Part shown: positions 28,776 through 38,331 of the stretch, piece by piece
Layout of the letters: each line of letters starts with the position of its first letter
How positions within the stretch are numbered: the stretch's first letter is position 1
From: Sphingomonas sp. Leaf339
GTDB taxonomy: Bacteria > Pseudomonadota > Alphaproteobacteria > Sphingomonadales > Sphingomonadaceae
Length of the DNA: 64,000 bases
Reading direction: 5' to 3'
Assembly: GCF_001426195.1 (NCBI RefSeq)
Contig: NZ_LMRS01000023.1
Coordinates: 186,001 to 250,000 of the forward strand
Notes under the pieces: model-generated
Databases searched by the model: none
Told to the model about the DNA's origin: nothing
What the model saw: the letters and a program-made list of their open reading frames with translations, nothing else
Program-made: the position numbers and the translations under genes

Positions 28776-31373
28776 CTAGGCCTCCAGGCTTTTCGACGCC
28801 TGCTCGAACAGGTCACGTGACAGGCCGGGGGTGGCGACGATCCGCTCCAGTTCCGCCCGCATCAACCGCGCGCGACCCTGATCGAACCGGCGCCAGCGGC
28901 CGAGCGGCGGCAACAGCTTGGCCGCGGTCTGCGGGTTCAACTGGTCGAGTGCGATCAACTGATCGGCCAGGAAGCGATAACCGGCCCCGTCCGCCTGATG
29001 GAACGCCCGTTGATTGACGCCGAACGCGCCGATCAGGCTGCGCGCCCGGTTGGGGTTCGCCAGCGAGAAGTCGGTATGCGCCGCCAGCCGCGTCACCACC
29101 GCCGCGGTATCGTCGCGCGTCGCCAGCGCCTGTGTCTGGAACCACTTGTCCAGCACCAGCGCGTTGTCGGCATAACGCGCATAGAACAGGTCGAGCGCCG
29201 CCTGCCGCTCCTCCGCGTCACCATTGACCAGAGTGGTCAGCGCGGCCTGCCGGTCGGTCATATTGTCCGCCGCCTCGAACTGCGCGAAAGCCAGGGCCGC
29301 GACATCGGCGGCATCGGTCGCGGCCAGGTAGCCGAGCGCCACGTTGCGCAGCCGCCGCTTGCCCTTTTCGCCCGGTGAATAGACATACGGCACTGTCGGT
29401 GTCCGGTCATAGGCGAGCCGCCAACGATCCTGCAGCTTCATGCCGATGTCGCGGCGCAATGCCTCTCGCGCCCGGAAGATGGCATCCGGATCGACCAGCG
29501 CCAACTGGTCGCCGACGAACGCGTCGGACGGCATCAGCACCGCCTCCGCGACAAAGGCGGCATCGAGATCGGGGTCGTCCAGCGTATGCGCGACGGCGGC
29601 GATCACCGCATCGTGATCAGCCTGCCCCTCGATCGCGCCGGCGACCAGCGTGTCGAGCATCAGTTGCTGCATCGCCTCGTACCGGGCGAAGGGATCGTCA
29701 TCATGCGCGCTGAGAAAGGCAAGGTCGGCAGCGCTGCGGTCGCTCTCTACGATCACGGGGGCGGAAAAGCCGCGGTTGATCGATAACACCGGTCGCTCGG
29801 TCACGCTCTCGAACACCAGGGTCTCGTCGGCATCGCTGAGCAGGATCAGGCGCTCGTCGGTCAGCGGCCGCGCGGTTTCCGCCCCGAACAGCCGTACTTT
29901 CAACGGCAGCACCATCGGCCGCTTGGTCGATTGACCGGGCGTCGGCGGCACCCGCTGCGCCAGCCGCAACGTCGCGCGACCACCGCCGGCGACATGGTCG
30001 ATGCTGGCCGACACGCGCGGCGTGCCTGCCTGGCCGTACCACAGGCGGAACTGCGACAGGTCGGCACCGCTTGCCTCCTCCATGCAGGCGACGAAATCCT
30101 CGCAGGTAGCGGCCGTGCCGTCGAACCGGTCGAAATACAGGTCGGTGGCCGCGCGGAACGCGGTGGCGCCGAGGATCGTCGCCATCATCCGGATCAGCTC
30201 GGCACCCTTGTTATAGATGGTGGCGGTGTAGAAGTTGCTGATCTCCTGATACGCATCGGGTCGTACCGGGTGCGACAGCGGGCCGGCATCCTCGGGGAAC
30301 TGGGCGGCGCGGAGTGAGCGGACATCCTCGATCCGCTTCACCGCGGCCGATCCCTGATCGGCGGAGAAGCCCTGATCGCGATAGACGGTGAAGCCTTCCT
30401 TCAGCGACAGCTGGAACCAGTCCCGGCAGGTGATGCGGTTGCCCGACCAGTTGTGGAAATACTCGTGTGCGACGACCGCGGCGATGCCGTCATAATCATG
30501 GTCGGTCGCGGTATCGGCATCGGCGAGGATGTAGCGGCTGTTGAAGATATTCAGCCCCTTGTTCTCCATCGCGCCGAAGTTAAAATCGTCCACCGCGACG
30601 ATGTTAAACACGTCGAGATCATATTCGCGGCCATAGACGCGCTCGTCCCACGCCATCGACAGCTTCAGCGCATGGAGCGCATGATCGGTCTTGGCGAGAT
30701 CGGCGGCACGGACCCAGATACCGAGCGCGACTTCGCGCCCCGACCGGGTGATGAAGGTGCCGCGGTTGACGGCGAGATCGCCCCCGACCAGCGCGAACAG
30801 ATAGGATGGTTTAGGGAACGGATCATTCCATTCCGCCCAGTGCCGACCATCGTCCAGATCGCCCGTCGCGCCCGGATCGCCGTTTGCCAGCAGGACCGGA
30901 TAGCGCACCTTGTCCGCCGTCATCCGCACGGCATAGCGGCTGAGGACATCGGGCCGATCGGGGAAATAGGTGATCCGGCGAAAGCCCTCCGCCTCGCACT
31001 GCGTGCACAGATTGCCGCCGCTGGCGTACAAGCCCATCAGCTGAGTGTTGCGATCGGGTGCGATCTCGACCTCGGTTTTGACACGGTGCTGCCCGCCGGT
31101 CAGCGGGATCACCAACTGCTCGCCTTCCAGCCGCCAGTCGGTGACCGCGACATCATCCACGGTCACCGACAGCGGGGGCTGGCCGGCGCCGTCGAGCCGC
31201 AGCGGTTCGCCATGATCGCCGTTGCGCGTCACCAACAAAGTCGCGTGGACGCGCGTCGCATGGGCATCCAGATCGAACACTAGCCGCGTCTCCGGCACCA
31301 GCCACGCCGGTGGCCGATAATCTTCGCGCAGGATGACGACCGGGGGCTGGGCGAGGCTGTGCTGGATATCCAT
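28776..31373 (-). CDS. pepN: Aminopeptidase N (M1 family, alanyl aminopeptidase)
   Basis: The 865-residue enzyme matches E. coli PepN in length and motifs: FGAMENKG (substrate N-terminus recognition) and HEYFHNWSGNRIT with the second zinc Glu in LSLKEGFT. The C-terminal helical domain ends with LMRAELERIV. It removes N-terminal residues from peptides in the cytoplasm; no signal peptide is seen. The start is ATG 31373 (MDIQHSLAQPP), because the 61 residues read upstream have no family match and run into the divergent promoter region. It is divergent from the M28 peptidase with 82 bases between starts. Confidence 0.95.
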   Translation of the reverse strand: MDIQHSLAQPPVVILREDYRPPAWLVPETRLVFDLDAHATRVHATLLVTRNGDHGEPLRLDGAGQPPLSVTVDDVAVTDWRLEGEQLVIPLTGGQHRVKTEVEIAPDRNTQLMGLYASGGNLCTQCEAEGFRRITYFPDRPDVLSRYAVRMTADKVRYPVLLANGDPGATGDLDDGRHWAEWNDPFPKPSYLFALVGGDLAVNRGTFITRSGREVALGIWVRAADLAKTDHALHALKLSMAWDERVYGREYDLDVFNIVAVDDFNFGAMENKGLNIFNSRYILADADTATDHDYDGIAAVVAHEYFHNWSGNRITCRDWFQLSLKEGFTVYRDQGFSADQGSAAVKRIEDVRSLRAAQFPEDAGPLSHPVRPDAYQEISNFYTATIYNKGAELIRMMATILGATAFRAATDLYFDRFDGTAATCEDFVACMEEASGADLSQFRLWYGQAGTPRVSASIDHVAGGGRATLRLAQRVPPTPGQSTKRPMVLPLKVRLFGAETARPLTDERLILLSDADETLVFESVTERPVLSINRGFSAPVIVESDRSAADLAFLSAHDDDPFARYEAMQQLMLDTLVAGAIEGQADHDAVIAAVAHTLDDPDLDAAFVAEAVLMPSDAFVGDQLALVDPDAIFRAREALRRDIGMKLQDRWRLAYDRTPTVPYVYSPGEKGKRRLRNVALGYLAATDAADVAALAFAQFEAADNMTDRQAALTTLVNGDAEERQAALDLFYARYADNALVLDKWFQTQALATRDDTAAVVTRLAAHTDFSLANPNRARSLIGAFGVNQRAFHQADGAGYRFLADQLIALDQLNPQTAAKLLPPLGRWRRFDQGRARLMRAELERIVATPGLSRDLFEQASKSLEA

Positions 31374-31455
31374 CGCATCAATATAGACGACGATGGCGGG
31401 CGTTCCACCGGCTTCGCGCGTTGGGTGCGTCGTGATAGCAGCGCCCGGAGAATCA

Positions 31456-33147
31456 ATGACCTTGTCGATGTATCGTTTCCCGGCCGCGCTGGTGGCGTTG
31501 GCGTCGTCCACCGCCCTGATCGCCCAGACGGCTTTGCCCGTCACGGTACCGGTCAAGCCGAATGCGGCGACGACGAATGCCCGACTGAATGCGCCGTTGC
31601 CCGCCGATCAGGCAGCGATGAAGGCGCATGTGATGCTCCTGGCGTCCGACGCGATGAAGGGGCGCGAGGCGGGCAGCGCCGAATATGACATCGCTGCGCA
31701 ATATGTCGCCGCGCAATTCTATGCCGCGGGCCTGCGACCGGCGGGCGATGCCGGCGGCTATCTGCAACAGGTGCCGCTCGTGGAGTACAAGGCGGCGGAC
31801 AAGGGCAGCTTCGTATGGACGCCGCGGGGCGGTGAACCGCGGACGCTGGCGTTTGGCACCGATGTCATACCCGCCCCCGACCCGGCGCGCGCGGAGACCA
31901 TCGTCTCGGCACCCGTGGTGTTCGTCGGCGATGGCATCGACGCGCCGCAATATGCGCATGACAGCTATAAGGGCGGCGATGTGCGTGGCCGCATCGTCGC
32001 TTTCTTCCGCGGCGCGCCCAGTCGCTTCGCCGGCGAGGAGCGTGCGTTTTTCGGGTCGACCGATACCAAGCTGCGGATCGCAGCCGCGCATGGTGCGGTT
32101 GGTGCCATCGAACTGGCCGCACCGTCCACGACCGCAGACGGCATGACGCGGATGGCGGATTCCTATGACCGCGGCCGCACCAACTGGGCGACGCCGGCCG
32201 GCTTCGCCAATACGGGTACGCCGAAGACGCCGCTGCTCGGCACGCTTTCACCGACGGCCGCCACGCGAATGTTCGCCGGCGCCGGCACGTCATGGGCCAA
32301 TGTCGTCGCCGAGGCCGCCCGTGCCGAACCACGGTTGAAGGCCGTGTCGCTGCCGGGAACGCTCACCGTCGCGCTTCACACCAGCTTCACGCCGATGCCG
32401 AGCAGCAACGTCGTCGGCATCGTGCCGGGCAGCGATCCGGTGGTCGGCAAGGAAGTGGTCGTCCTGTCCGCGCATCTCGACCATATCGGTGTCGGGCGAC
32501 CGGTGAACGGCGATGCGATCAACAACGGTGCACTCGACAATGCGATTGGCATCGCCAGCCTGATCGAGGAGGCCAAGCGCTTTACCGCCAGCGGCAAGCC
32601 GCCGCGCCGCACGGTCATGTTCCTGGCCGTGACGGCGGAGGAGAAGGGCCTGGTCGGAGCGGATTACTTCGCGCACCATCCCACCGTGCCCAAAAGCGCG
32701 ATCGTCGCCGACGTGAACCTCGACATGCCGATGCTGCTCTATCCGTTCGAGGACATGATCGTGTTCGGCGCGGATCGATCGACGCTGGGGCCGATCGTGG
32801 CGCGGGCGGCAGCGACAGCGGGGACAACGATGTCGCCCGATCCCAACCCGGAACAGGGGTTCTTCGTCCGGTCCGACCATTTCCGGTTCGTGCAACAGGG
32901 CATTCCCTCGGTCTTCCTGTGGCCGGGGCAGAAGGGGCCGGGCAAGGCGGCGGTCGAGGGCTTCCTGTCGACCTGCTACCACCGCCCCTGCGACGACCTG
33001 GCCCTGCCGATCATGTGGGATCAGGGCGTCCGCTTCGTCGATGTGAACTATCGCATCGCGCGCGATATCGCCGATGGTGCCGAACGGCCGGTGTGGAACA
33101 AGGGCGATTATTTCGGCACGCTCTACAAGGGGGCGATGGCGCGCTGA
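31456..33147 (+). CDS. Secreted M28-family zinc metallopeptidase
   Basis: The 563-residue protein has a signal peptide (MTLSMYRFPAALVALASSTALIA), a protease-associated (PA) domain at about 130-270 (SAPVVFVGDGIDAPQYAHDSYKGGD) and an M28 catalytic domain. Zinc ligands seem complete: the His/Asp in VVVLSAHLDHIG, the Asp in GALDNAIG, the EE in TAEEKGLVG, an Asp in DVNLDMP and a late His in STCYHRPCDD. Such enzymes are periplasmic or cell-surface aminopeptidases. The ATG at 31456 has GGAG 5 bases before it. The stop overlaps the next ATG by 1 base. Divergent from pepN. Confidence 0.92.
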   Translation: MTLSMYRFPAALVALASSTALIAQTALPVTVPVKPNAATTNARLNAPLPADQAAMKAHVMLLASDAMKGREAGSAEYDIAAQYVAAQFYAAGLRPAGDAGGYLQQVPLVEYKAADKGSFVWTPRGGEPRTLAFGTDVIPAPDPARAETIVSAPVVFVGDGIDAPQYAHDSYKGGDVRGRIVAFFRGAPSRFAGEERAFFGSTDTKLRIAAAHGAVGAIELAAPSTTADGMTRMADSYDRGRTNWATPAGFANTGTPKTPLLGTLSPTAATRMFAGAGTSWANVVAEAARAEPRLKAVSLPGTLTVALHTSFTPMPSSNVVGIVPGSDPVVGKEVVVLSAHLDHIGVGRPVNGDAINNGALDNAIGIASLIEEAKRFTASGKPPRRTVMFLAVTAEEKGLVGADYFAHHPTVPKSAIVADVNLDMPMLLYPFEDMIVFGADRSTLGPIVARAAATAGTTMSPDPNPEQGFFVRSDHFRFVQQGIPSVFLWPGQKGPGKAAVEGFLSTCYHRPCDDLALPIMWDQGVRFVDVNYRIARDIADGAERPVWNKGDYFGTLYKGAMAR

Positions 33148-33986
33148 TGAGCAGGATGCTGATCTTCGGGCTCGGCTATAGCGCGGGCAGGTTGGGCGAG
33201 CGGCTGGCCGGCGAGGGCTGGCATGTGGTTGGTACGACGCGCGACGGTCGCGACGGCACGCTGCGGTTCGACGACCGCGAGGCGGTGCTGGCAGAGATCG
33301 CGGCGGCGACGCACATCCTGTCGTCGGTGCCGCCGGTGGCGGAGAGCGATCCGGTACTGATCCAGTACGGGTCAGTACTGGCCCGGAGCAGGGCTTGGTT
33401 GGGATATCTGTCGTCGACCGGCGTGTACGGCGATGCGGACGGGGCGTGGATCGACGAGACGGCGGCGACCGGCGGTGGCCGGCGGGCGGCACGGGCGCAG
33501 GCGGATGCGGACTGGCTGGCGATCGGCGCGCGGGTTTTCCGGTTGCCCGGCATCTATGGCCCAGGCCGGTCACCGCTCGACCGGGTCCGGGCCGGCGAGG
33601 CGCACCGGGTCGATGTGGCCGGGCAGGTGTTCAGCCGGGTGCATGTCGATGATATCGTCTCCGGGGTCATGGCCGGGTTCGACGGGCCGGCGGGGGCATA
33701 TAATCTGGCCGACGATTGCCCGTGTTCGGCGAACGATGTGGTGACGTTTGCCGCTCGACTGATCGACTGCGCGCCGCCGCCGCTCGTATCGCTAGACGAC
33801 CTGTCACCGATGGCGCGCGGTTTCTATGCCGAGAACCGGCGGGTGGCGAACGGCAAGGCGAAGCGGGTGCTGGGCTGGACGCCGCGCTGGCCCGATTACC
33901 GGTTGGGCCTGCGGGCGCTGAGCGCGATGACAAGGCCCAGCCCGGTCAGTGCGGCGCCGCCCGCCGCCAGCGTCGACCAGCGATAA
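33147..33986 (+). CDS. NAD-dependent epimerase/dehydratase-like SDR (YeeZ type)
   Basis: The 279-residue protein has a glycine-rich start (MLIFGLGYSAGRLGERLAGEGW), LGYLSSTGVYGDADGAWIDE and RVFRLPGIYGPGRSPLDRVR. These match the extended SDR group that includes E. coli YeeZ. The usual YxxxK active site is not obvious: the stretch after GVYGD lacks the Lys, so catalysis is uncertain. It begins 1 base inside the M28 peptidase stop, hence coupled to it. Its last 91 bases overlap the convergent DMT transporter gene. Confidence 0.8.
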   Translation: MSRMLIFGLGYSAGRLGERLAGEGWHVVGTTRDGRDGTLRFDDREAVLAEIAAATHILSSVPPVAESDPVLIQYGSVLARSRAWLGYLSSTGVYGDADGAWIDETAATGGGRRAARAQADADWLAIGARVFRLPGIYGPGRSPLDRVRAGEAHRVDVAGQVFSRVHVDDIVSGVMAGFDGPAGAYNLADDCPCSANDVVTFAARLIDCAPPPLVSLDDLSPMARGFYAENRRVANGKAKRVLGWTPRWPDYRLGLRALSAMTRPSPVSAAPPAASVDQR

Positions 33987-34834
33987 CCCTCGAACATCGT
34001 CGACAACAGCATGGCGATGACGGGCACGATGACGCTGGAATAGGCCGCCTTGGCCGGGCCGATCACCCGCAGCACCTGAAAATACAGCGGAAAGGCGAGG
34101 GCGGAGGCGAACAGCCCCAGATAAAGGATGCCGGCGACATAACCCCAGCGCGCCTCGAACACCGGCGGTCCCGCCAGCCACCACGCCGCCCCGGCATCGA
34201 GCGCGGCGCCGACCAGCATCGCGATCGTCAGCGTCGATGCCATCGGATAGCGTTTGGCGGTGGCGCTCGCCTGCATCACGTTGGCGGTGGAGGCGGACAG
34301 GATCGCCGCCAGCGTCCAGCCGATCCCGACCAGCGAGGCGGTCGGCCCCAGCGGATCGGATCGCGCCTCGTGCAGGAACAGGAGAGCGATCCCGGCCATT
34401 GCGACGGCGGAACCCAATACCAGTTGTCGGCCCATCTTCTGGCCCAGGAAGACGCGAGCCAATATCGCGTTGGGCACCAGCAGCATCGCAAAGGTGACGG
34501 CGACGAGGCCGGAGGTAATGAACCCCTCCGCCCGGTAGACGAAGTTGAAGTTGAGCGAGAATTGCAGCACGCCCAGCGCCGCGGCGAACGCAAGGCCGCG
34601 GGCATCGAAGCGGAAACTGTCGCGGCGGACCAGCGCCCAGATGCCCATCGCGATGGCGGCGACGAGGAAGCGATAGGTTACCGACCAACTGGGCGGCACG
34701 ACGCTGATCTGGTCGCGGATGACGATCCAGGTCGATCCCCAGATCAGCGTCACGATCCCGAACGGGATCAGGATCGAGGCGCGGGTCGATTGCGGAGCCG
34801 TGCCGGCGAAATCGCCGTTGGGCGTGGCGCTCAC
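33896..34834 (-). CDS. EamA/DMT-family permease
   Basis: The 312-residue protein has ten membrane helices in two EamA repeats (FGIVTLIWGSTWIVIRDQ at the start; GIGWTLAAILSASTANVMQ opening the second). Such proteins export or import small metabolites, often amino acids. The start is GTG 34834, which forms a GTGA overlap with the stop of the threonine aldolase gene; the coupling suggests that the transporter could move an amino acid made or used by it (for example threonine or glycine). Its 3' end runs 91 bases into the opposite-strand SDR gene. Confidence 0.87.
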   Translation of the reverse strand: MSATPNGDFAGTAPQSTRASILIPFGIVTLIWGSTWIVIRDQISVVPPSWSVTYRFLVAAIAMGIWALVRRDSFRFDARGLAFAAALGVLQFSLNFNFVYRAEGFITSGLVAVTFAMLLVPNAILARVFLGQKMGRQLVLGSAVAMAGIALLFLHEARSDPLGPTASLVGIGWTLAAILSASTANVMQASATAKRYPMASTLTIAMLVGAALDAGAAWWLAGPPVFEARWGYVAGILYLGLFASALAFPLYFQVLRVIGPAKAAYSSVIVPVIAMLLSTMFEGYRWSTLAAGGAALTGLGLVIALSARRPNR

Positions 34835-35832
34835 AACGTCCGGATCGCATCGGCGAGCGGACGGATGGCATCCGCGCGCTGGTTCCACGAGATCACGAGC
34901 CGCGCCTCGCCCGGGCCCCAGTCGTAAAAGTCAAACCCCTTCGCCCGGAGTGCGGCCGCCTCGTCGGGCGTGACGCGCAGGAACACTTCGTTCGCCTCGA
35001 CCGGATGGACGAGCCGGCCGCCGGCGGCGTCGGCGAGCAACGTGGCGCCGGCATTGGCGGCGTGGCCGTTGTCGAGCCACAGGTCGTCGTCGGTCATCGC
35101 CAGGATCTGCGCGGCGAGGTAGCGGCCCTTCGACAGCAGCAACCCGGCGCGCTTGCGACGGCGCAGCGTTGCGGCGGTGAGGCTGGTGTCGAAGAAGATC
35201 AGCGCCTCGGCACTCATCCCGCCGTTCTTGACGAAGCCGAATGATAGCGCCTCGACCCCGGCGCGCCATGTGACGTCGGCGGCCGAACAGCCGGCGCTGG
35301 CGACCGCGTTGGCGAAGCGGGCGCCGTCCATGTGGAAGCGCCAGCCGCGGGTGCGGCAGAGATCGCCGATCGCGGCGACCTCGTCCGGTCGATAGACCAA
35401 GCCGTATTCGGTGGCGTTGGTGATCGAGACGGCGTGCGGCTGGACGCGGTGGACGTCGTCGGCGATCGCATCGGCGACGGTGGCGATGCCCGTCGGGGTC
35501 AGCTTGGCGCCGTCGCCGTCGGCCAGCATCAGCTTGGCGCCGTGGGTGTAGAATTCGGGGGCGCCGCCCTCGTCGTTCTGGATATGCGCGTCGCGGTGGC
35601 AGATTACGCCGCCATAGGGCGGGCACAGCGCCGCGAGCGCCAGACAGTTCGCCGCCGTGCCGGTCGGCACCCATAATGCGCGCACCTCCGTCTCGAACAG
35701 GTCGGACAGGCGGCCATCGAGCTGTTTGGACCAGCGATCGCCATCATAGGCGGTGTCGAGCTGATCGACCTCGGCCAGGGCAGCGAAGACGCGCGGATGG
35801 ACGGGGGCGGCGTTGTCGGAAAAGAAGCGCAT
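34831..35832 (-). CDS. Threonine aldolase family PLP enzyme (low-specificity L-threonine aldolase-like)
   Basis: The 333-residue protein is a beta-eliminating lyase-type fold I PLP enzyme: MRFFSDNAAPVHPRVFAAL at the N-terminus, ALWVPTGTAANCLALAAL (PLP phosphate binding), WRFHMDGARFANAVAS (the Asp that holds the pyridine nitrogen) and SFGFVKNGGMSAEALIFF, where the Lys should bind PLP. It would split threonine to glycine and acetaldehyde. The start is ATG 35832; a longer frame adds 12 residues that do not fit the family. It is upstream of and overlaps the DMT permease gene. Confidence 0.88.
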   Translation of the reverse strand: MRFFSDNAAPVHPRVFAALAEVDQLDTAYDGDRWSKQLDGRLSDLFETEVRALWVPTGTAANCLALAALCPPYGGVICHRDAHIQNDEGGAPEFYTHGAKLMLADGDGAKLTPTGIATVADAIADDVHRVQPHAVSITNATEYGLVYRPDEVAAIGDLCRTRGWRFHMDGARFANAVASAGCSAADVTWRAGVEALSFGFVKNGGMSAEALIFFDTSLTAATLRRRKRAGLLLSKGRYLAAQILAMTDDDLWLDNGHAANAGATLLADAAGGRLVHPVEANEVFLRVTPDEAAALRAKGFDFYDWGPGEARLVISWNQRADAIRPLADAIRTL

Positions 35833-36065
35833 GCCGGGCGCTGTGGAAAGATGTGCCCGCCACGTCAATGTTGCTGACGTGAAAGCAGCGGAAAGTCGCT
35901 AAAGTCACACCTGCGCTCGCGTGCGGGGGCGTGCGTGGGCGGAATTATACCGGGCCGGTGCTGGGAAAGAGCGATGGGTTGAGGCGTATCAGCGGTTTGG
36001 TGTGTAGGACATAGGCGATCGTTTTGAGCGCCGCCCCTAACCCTTATAGCGCTTGGCGCCTCCCT

Positions 36066-36086
36066 CCCTCTCCCGGTGGGAGAGGG
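36066..36086. terminator. Strong short hairpin after the penicillin-binding protein gene
   Basis: CCCTCTCCC-ggt-GGGAGAGGG is a perfect 9-base stem with a 3-base loop, starting 9 bases past the 3' end of the minus-strand PBP gene. The same motif type is a common intergenic repeat in sphingomonads. The remaining gap to 35832 shows nothing else I can name. Confidence 0.5.
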
Positions 36087-36094
36087 AAAGATCG

Positions 36095-38200
36095 TCAGAA
36101 CTCGTCCTGTGGTTCGTCCGGGGGGCGACGGTCGTCGCGGGGTGGGGGCCCGGGGTCGCGATCACGATCACGATCTCGGTCGCGGCGGGGGCCGACGGAG
36201 ATCGAGCCGTCGTCACCCTGCCGGATTTCGAGGCCGAGCCCCTCCAACTGGCCGGCGGCGGCGTCGAGCGCATCGGCGCCGATGTCGCCGAGATCGTTAC
36301 CGATCCCCTCTACCGCGTTGCCGTCGAAGACGGGTTCCGGTTCGGCCACGACGGGCGGGGCAACGCCGAGCGCATTCTGCATGAAATCGCGCCAGATGCG
36401 CGCCGGCACGCCGCCGCCGTGGAGGCCGGGATTGGGGCTGTTGTTGTCGTTGCCAACCCACACGCCGACGACCAGATCGCCGGCAAAGCCGATGAACCAC
36501 GCGTCGCGGCTGTCCTGCGAGGTGCCGGTCTTGCCCCAGGCATCGATGCTGAGCACCGCTTCGCGACCCGTGCCGCGGATCGAGGAGGACAGGAGTTGCA
36601 GCATCTGGGCGCGGACATTTTCCGGCAACGCCCGGCTGCGCCCCGCCAGCGAGGCATACCAGCTACGGTCGGCGACCTCGTCAACGCCGCGCGGCTGCAC
36701 CGGATAGCGGCCGTTGGCGATCGCGGCATAGGCGGCGGTCAGTTCGATCAGCGATACCTCTGACGTGCCGAGGCCGATCGTCGCCTCGTTGGCGATCGGG
36801 GTGGAGATGCCGAGATCGCGCGCGGCCTGTATGACGTTGCGCACGCCGACCTCCTGCGTCAGCCGCGCGGCGACGACGTTGGACGAACGGGCGAAGGCGC
36901 GGCGCAGCGTGATCGGCCCCAGATAGCGATTGTCGTCGTTGCGCGGTTTCCAGCCGGCGATCTCGACCGGCGAATCGTCCATCACGGTGTCCGGCGTCAT
37001 GCCGGCGCGCAGCGCGGCGAGATAGACGAACAGCTTGAACGTCGATCCCGGCTGACGGCGGGCTTGGGTCGCGCGGTTGAACGGGCTCTTGCCGTAATCG
37101 CGACCGCCGACCATCGCGACGACGCGGCCATCGGGATGCATCGCGACCAGCGCCGACTGTGCCTGACGCAGGCCGGCGCCGCGGATCGCGCGTTCGGCGG
37201 CATTCTGAAGACGGGGATCGAGGGTTGTGCGGACGGTCGCCTCGGTCTTCACCTCGCCGGCACGGTCGCGGGCCTGGGGCAGGACCCAGTCGGCAAAATA
37301 GGTGCCGCTCGGCAATTGCTGCGGCCGGGAGGCCAGCACGCGCTGTGGTTGCACGGCATCCGCCTCTCGCTTGGTCAGGAAGCCGGCATCCTCCATCGCG
37401 GCAACGACGACGGCCTGACGCGCGCGGGCGCCCTTCAGGTTGACGGTGGGGGCGAGGCGGGAAGGCGCCTTGACCAGCCCGGCGAGCATCGCCGCCTGAC
37501 CGACGCTCAACGTTTGCGGCGTGCGGCCGAAATAATGCTTCGCGGCGGCGGAGATTCCATAGACGTTGTCGCCGAAATAGACGTTCGACAGATAGCGCGA
37601 GAAAATCTCGTCCTTCGTCAGCCATGCCTCCAGCCAGAACGCGATCATCGCCTCGCGCAGCTTGCGCGTGGCGGTGCGATCCGAATCGAGGAAGGCGTTC
37701 TTGGCCAACTGTTGCGTGATCGTGCTGCCGCCCTGACGGACGCCGCCCGAGCCGAGATTGGCCCATGCGGCGCGAGCGATGCCGCGCGGATCGATGCCCC
37801 AGTGCGAATAGAAGCGCCGGTCCTCGATCGCCATGAACGCCTCGCGCACATGCGGTGGCAGGGTGGCGGCATCGACCGGCGTGCCGATGATCGCGCCGCG
37901 CCGGGCGATCGGCGTGCCGTTGTCGGCGGTCAGCGTAATCGACGGCGGCGTCGGCGGCTTCAGCGAGCGCGACAGCGGCGCGGTGATCGCCAGCCACGCG
38001 ATGGCGATGACGAGCAGGACGATGCCGGCGGCGAATCCGCGCACCAGCCAGCGGCCGATCCAGCGATAGGATCGGGGTTGCGGCGGATCGGGTTCGAATC
38101 GGTCACGCCACGGATCGACGCCGGCATAGGTGTAGGGGCGTTCGGTATCATGATCGGTCCGGGGCCGGGGGCGATCGGGATCGAAGGGGTCGGGGCGCAT
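36095..38200 (-). CDS. Class A penicillin-binding protein (PBP1 type, glycosyltransferase/transpeptidase)
   Basis: The 701-residue inner-membrane enzyme polymerises and crosslinks peptidoglycan. A Pro/Asp/Arg-rich cytoplasmic N-terminus precedes one membrane helix (GFAAGIVLLVIAIAWLAI). The GT51 domain has EDRRFYSHWGID and GGSTITQQLAKN. The transpeptidase has the Ser nucleophile in PGSTFK, then SSN and KTGTSQDSRDAWFIGF. After this comes a low-complexity tail of alternating Arg-Asp (about RDRDRDRDRD) and Pro/Asp/Glu, unusual for the family core and probably disordered. The start is ATG 38200; a GTG 18 bases earlier is possible. It is a single gene flanked by divergent and convergent neighbours. 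Confidence 0.94.
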   Translation of the reverse strand: MRPDPFDPDRPRPRTDHDTERPYTYAGVDPWRDRFEPDPPQPRSYRWIGRWLVRGFAAGIVLLVIAIAWLAITAPLSRSLKPPTPPSITLTADNGTPIARRGAIIGTPVDAATLPPHVREAFMAIEDRRFYSHWGIDPRGIARAAWANLGSGGVRQGGSTITQQLAKNAFLDSDRTATRKLREAMIAFWLEAWLTKDEIFSRYLSNVYFGDNVYGISAAAKHYFGRTPQTLSVGQAAMLAGLVKAPSRLAPTVNLKGARARQAVVVAAMEDAGFLTKREADAVQPQRVLASRPQQLPSGTYFADWVLPQARDRAGEVKTEATVRTTLDPRLQNAAERAIRGAGLRQAQSALVAMHPDGRVVAMVGGRDYGKSPFNRATQARRQPGSTFKLFVYLAALRAGMTPDTVMDDSPVEIAGWKPRNDDNRYLGPITLRRAFARSSNVVAARLTQEVGVRNVIQAARDLGISTPIANEATIGLGTSEVSLIELTAAYAAIANGRYPVQPRGVDEVADRSWYASLAGRSRALPENVRAQMLQLLSSSIRGTGREAVLSIDAWGKTGTSQDSRDAWFIGFAGDLVVGVWVGNDNNSPNPGLHGGGVPARIWRDFMQNALGVAPPVVAEPEPVFDGNAVEGIGNDLGDIGADALDAAAGQLEGLGLEIRQGDDGSISVGPRRDRDRDRDRDPGPPPRDDRRPPDEPQDEF

Positions 38201-38331
38201 CGGTGAGTTCCAGGACACGAGCGCTGTTATACGTGCCTAAAACACCTCGCGCAACGATCCCGTCATACCGGGATGCGAATGCCGATGCGAGCCCCCTGTT
38301 CTTTTGGATCAAGGCGGTGGAAGAGGGACGG

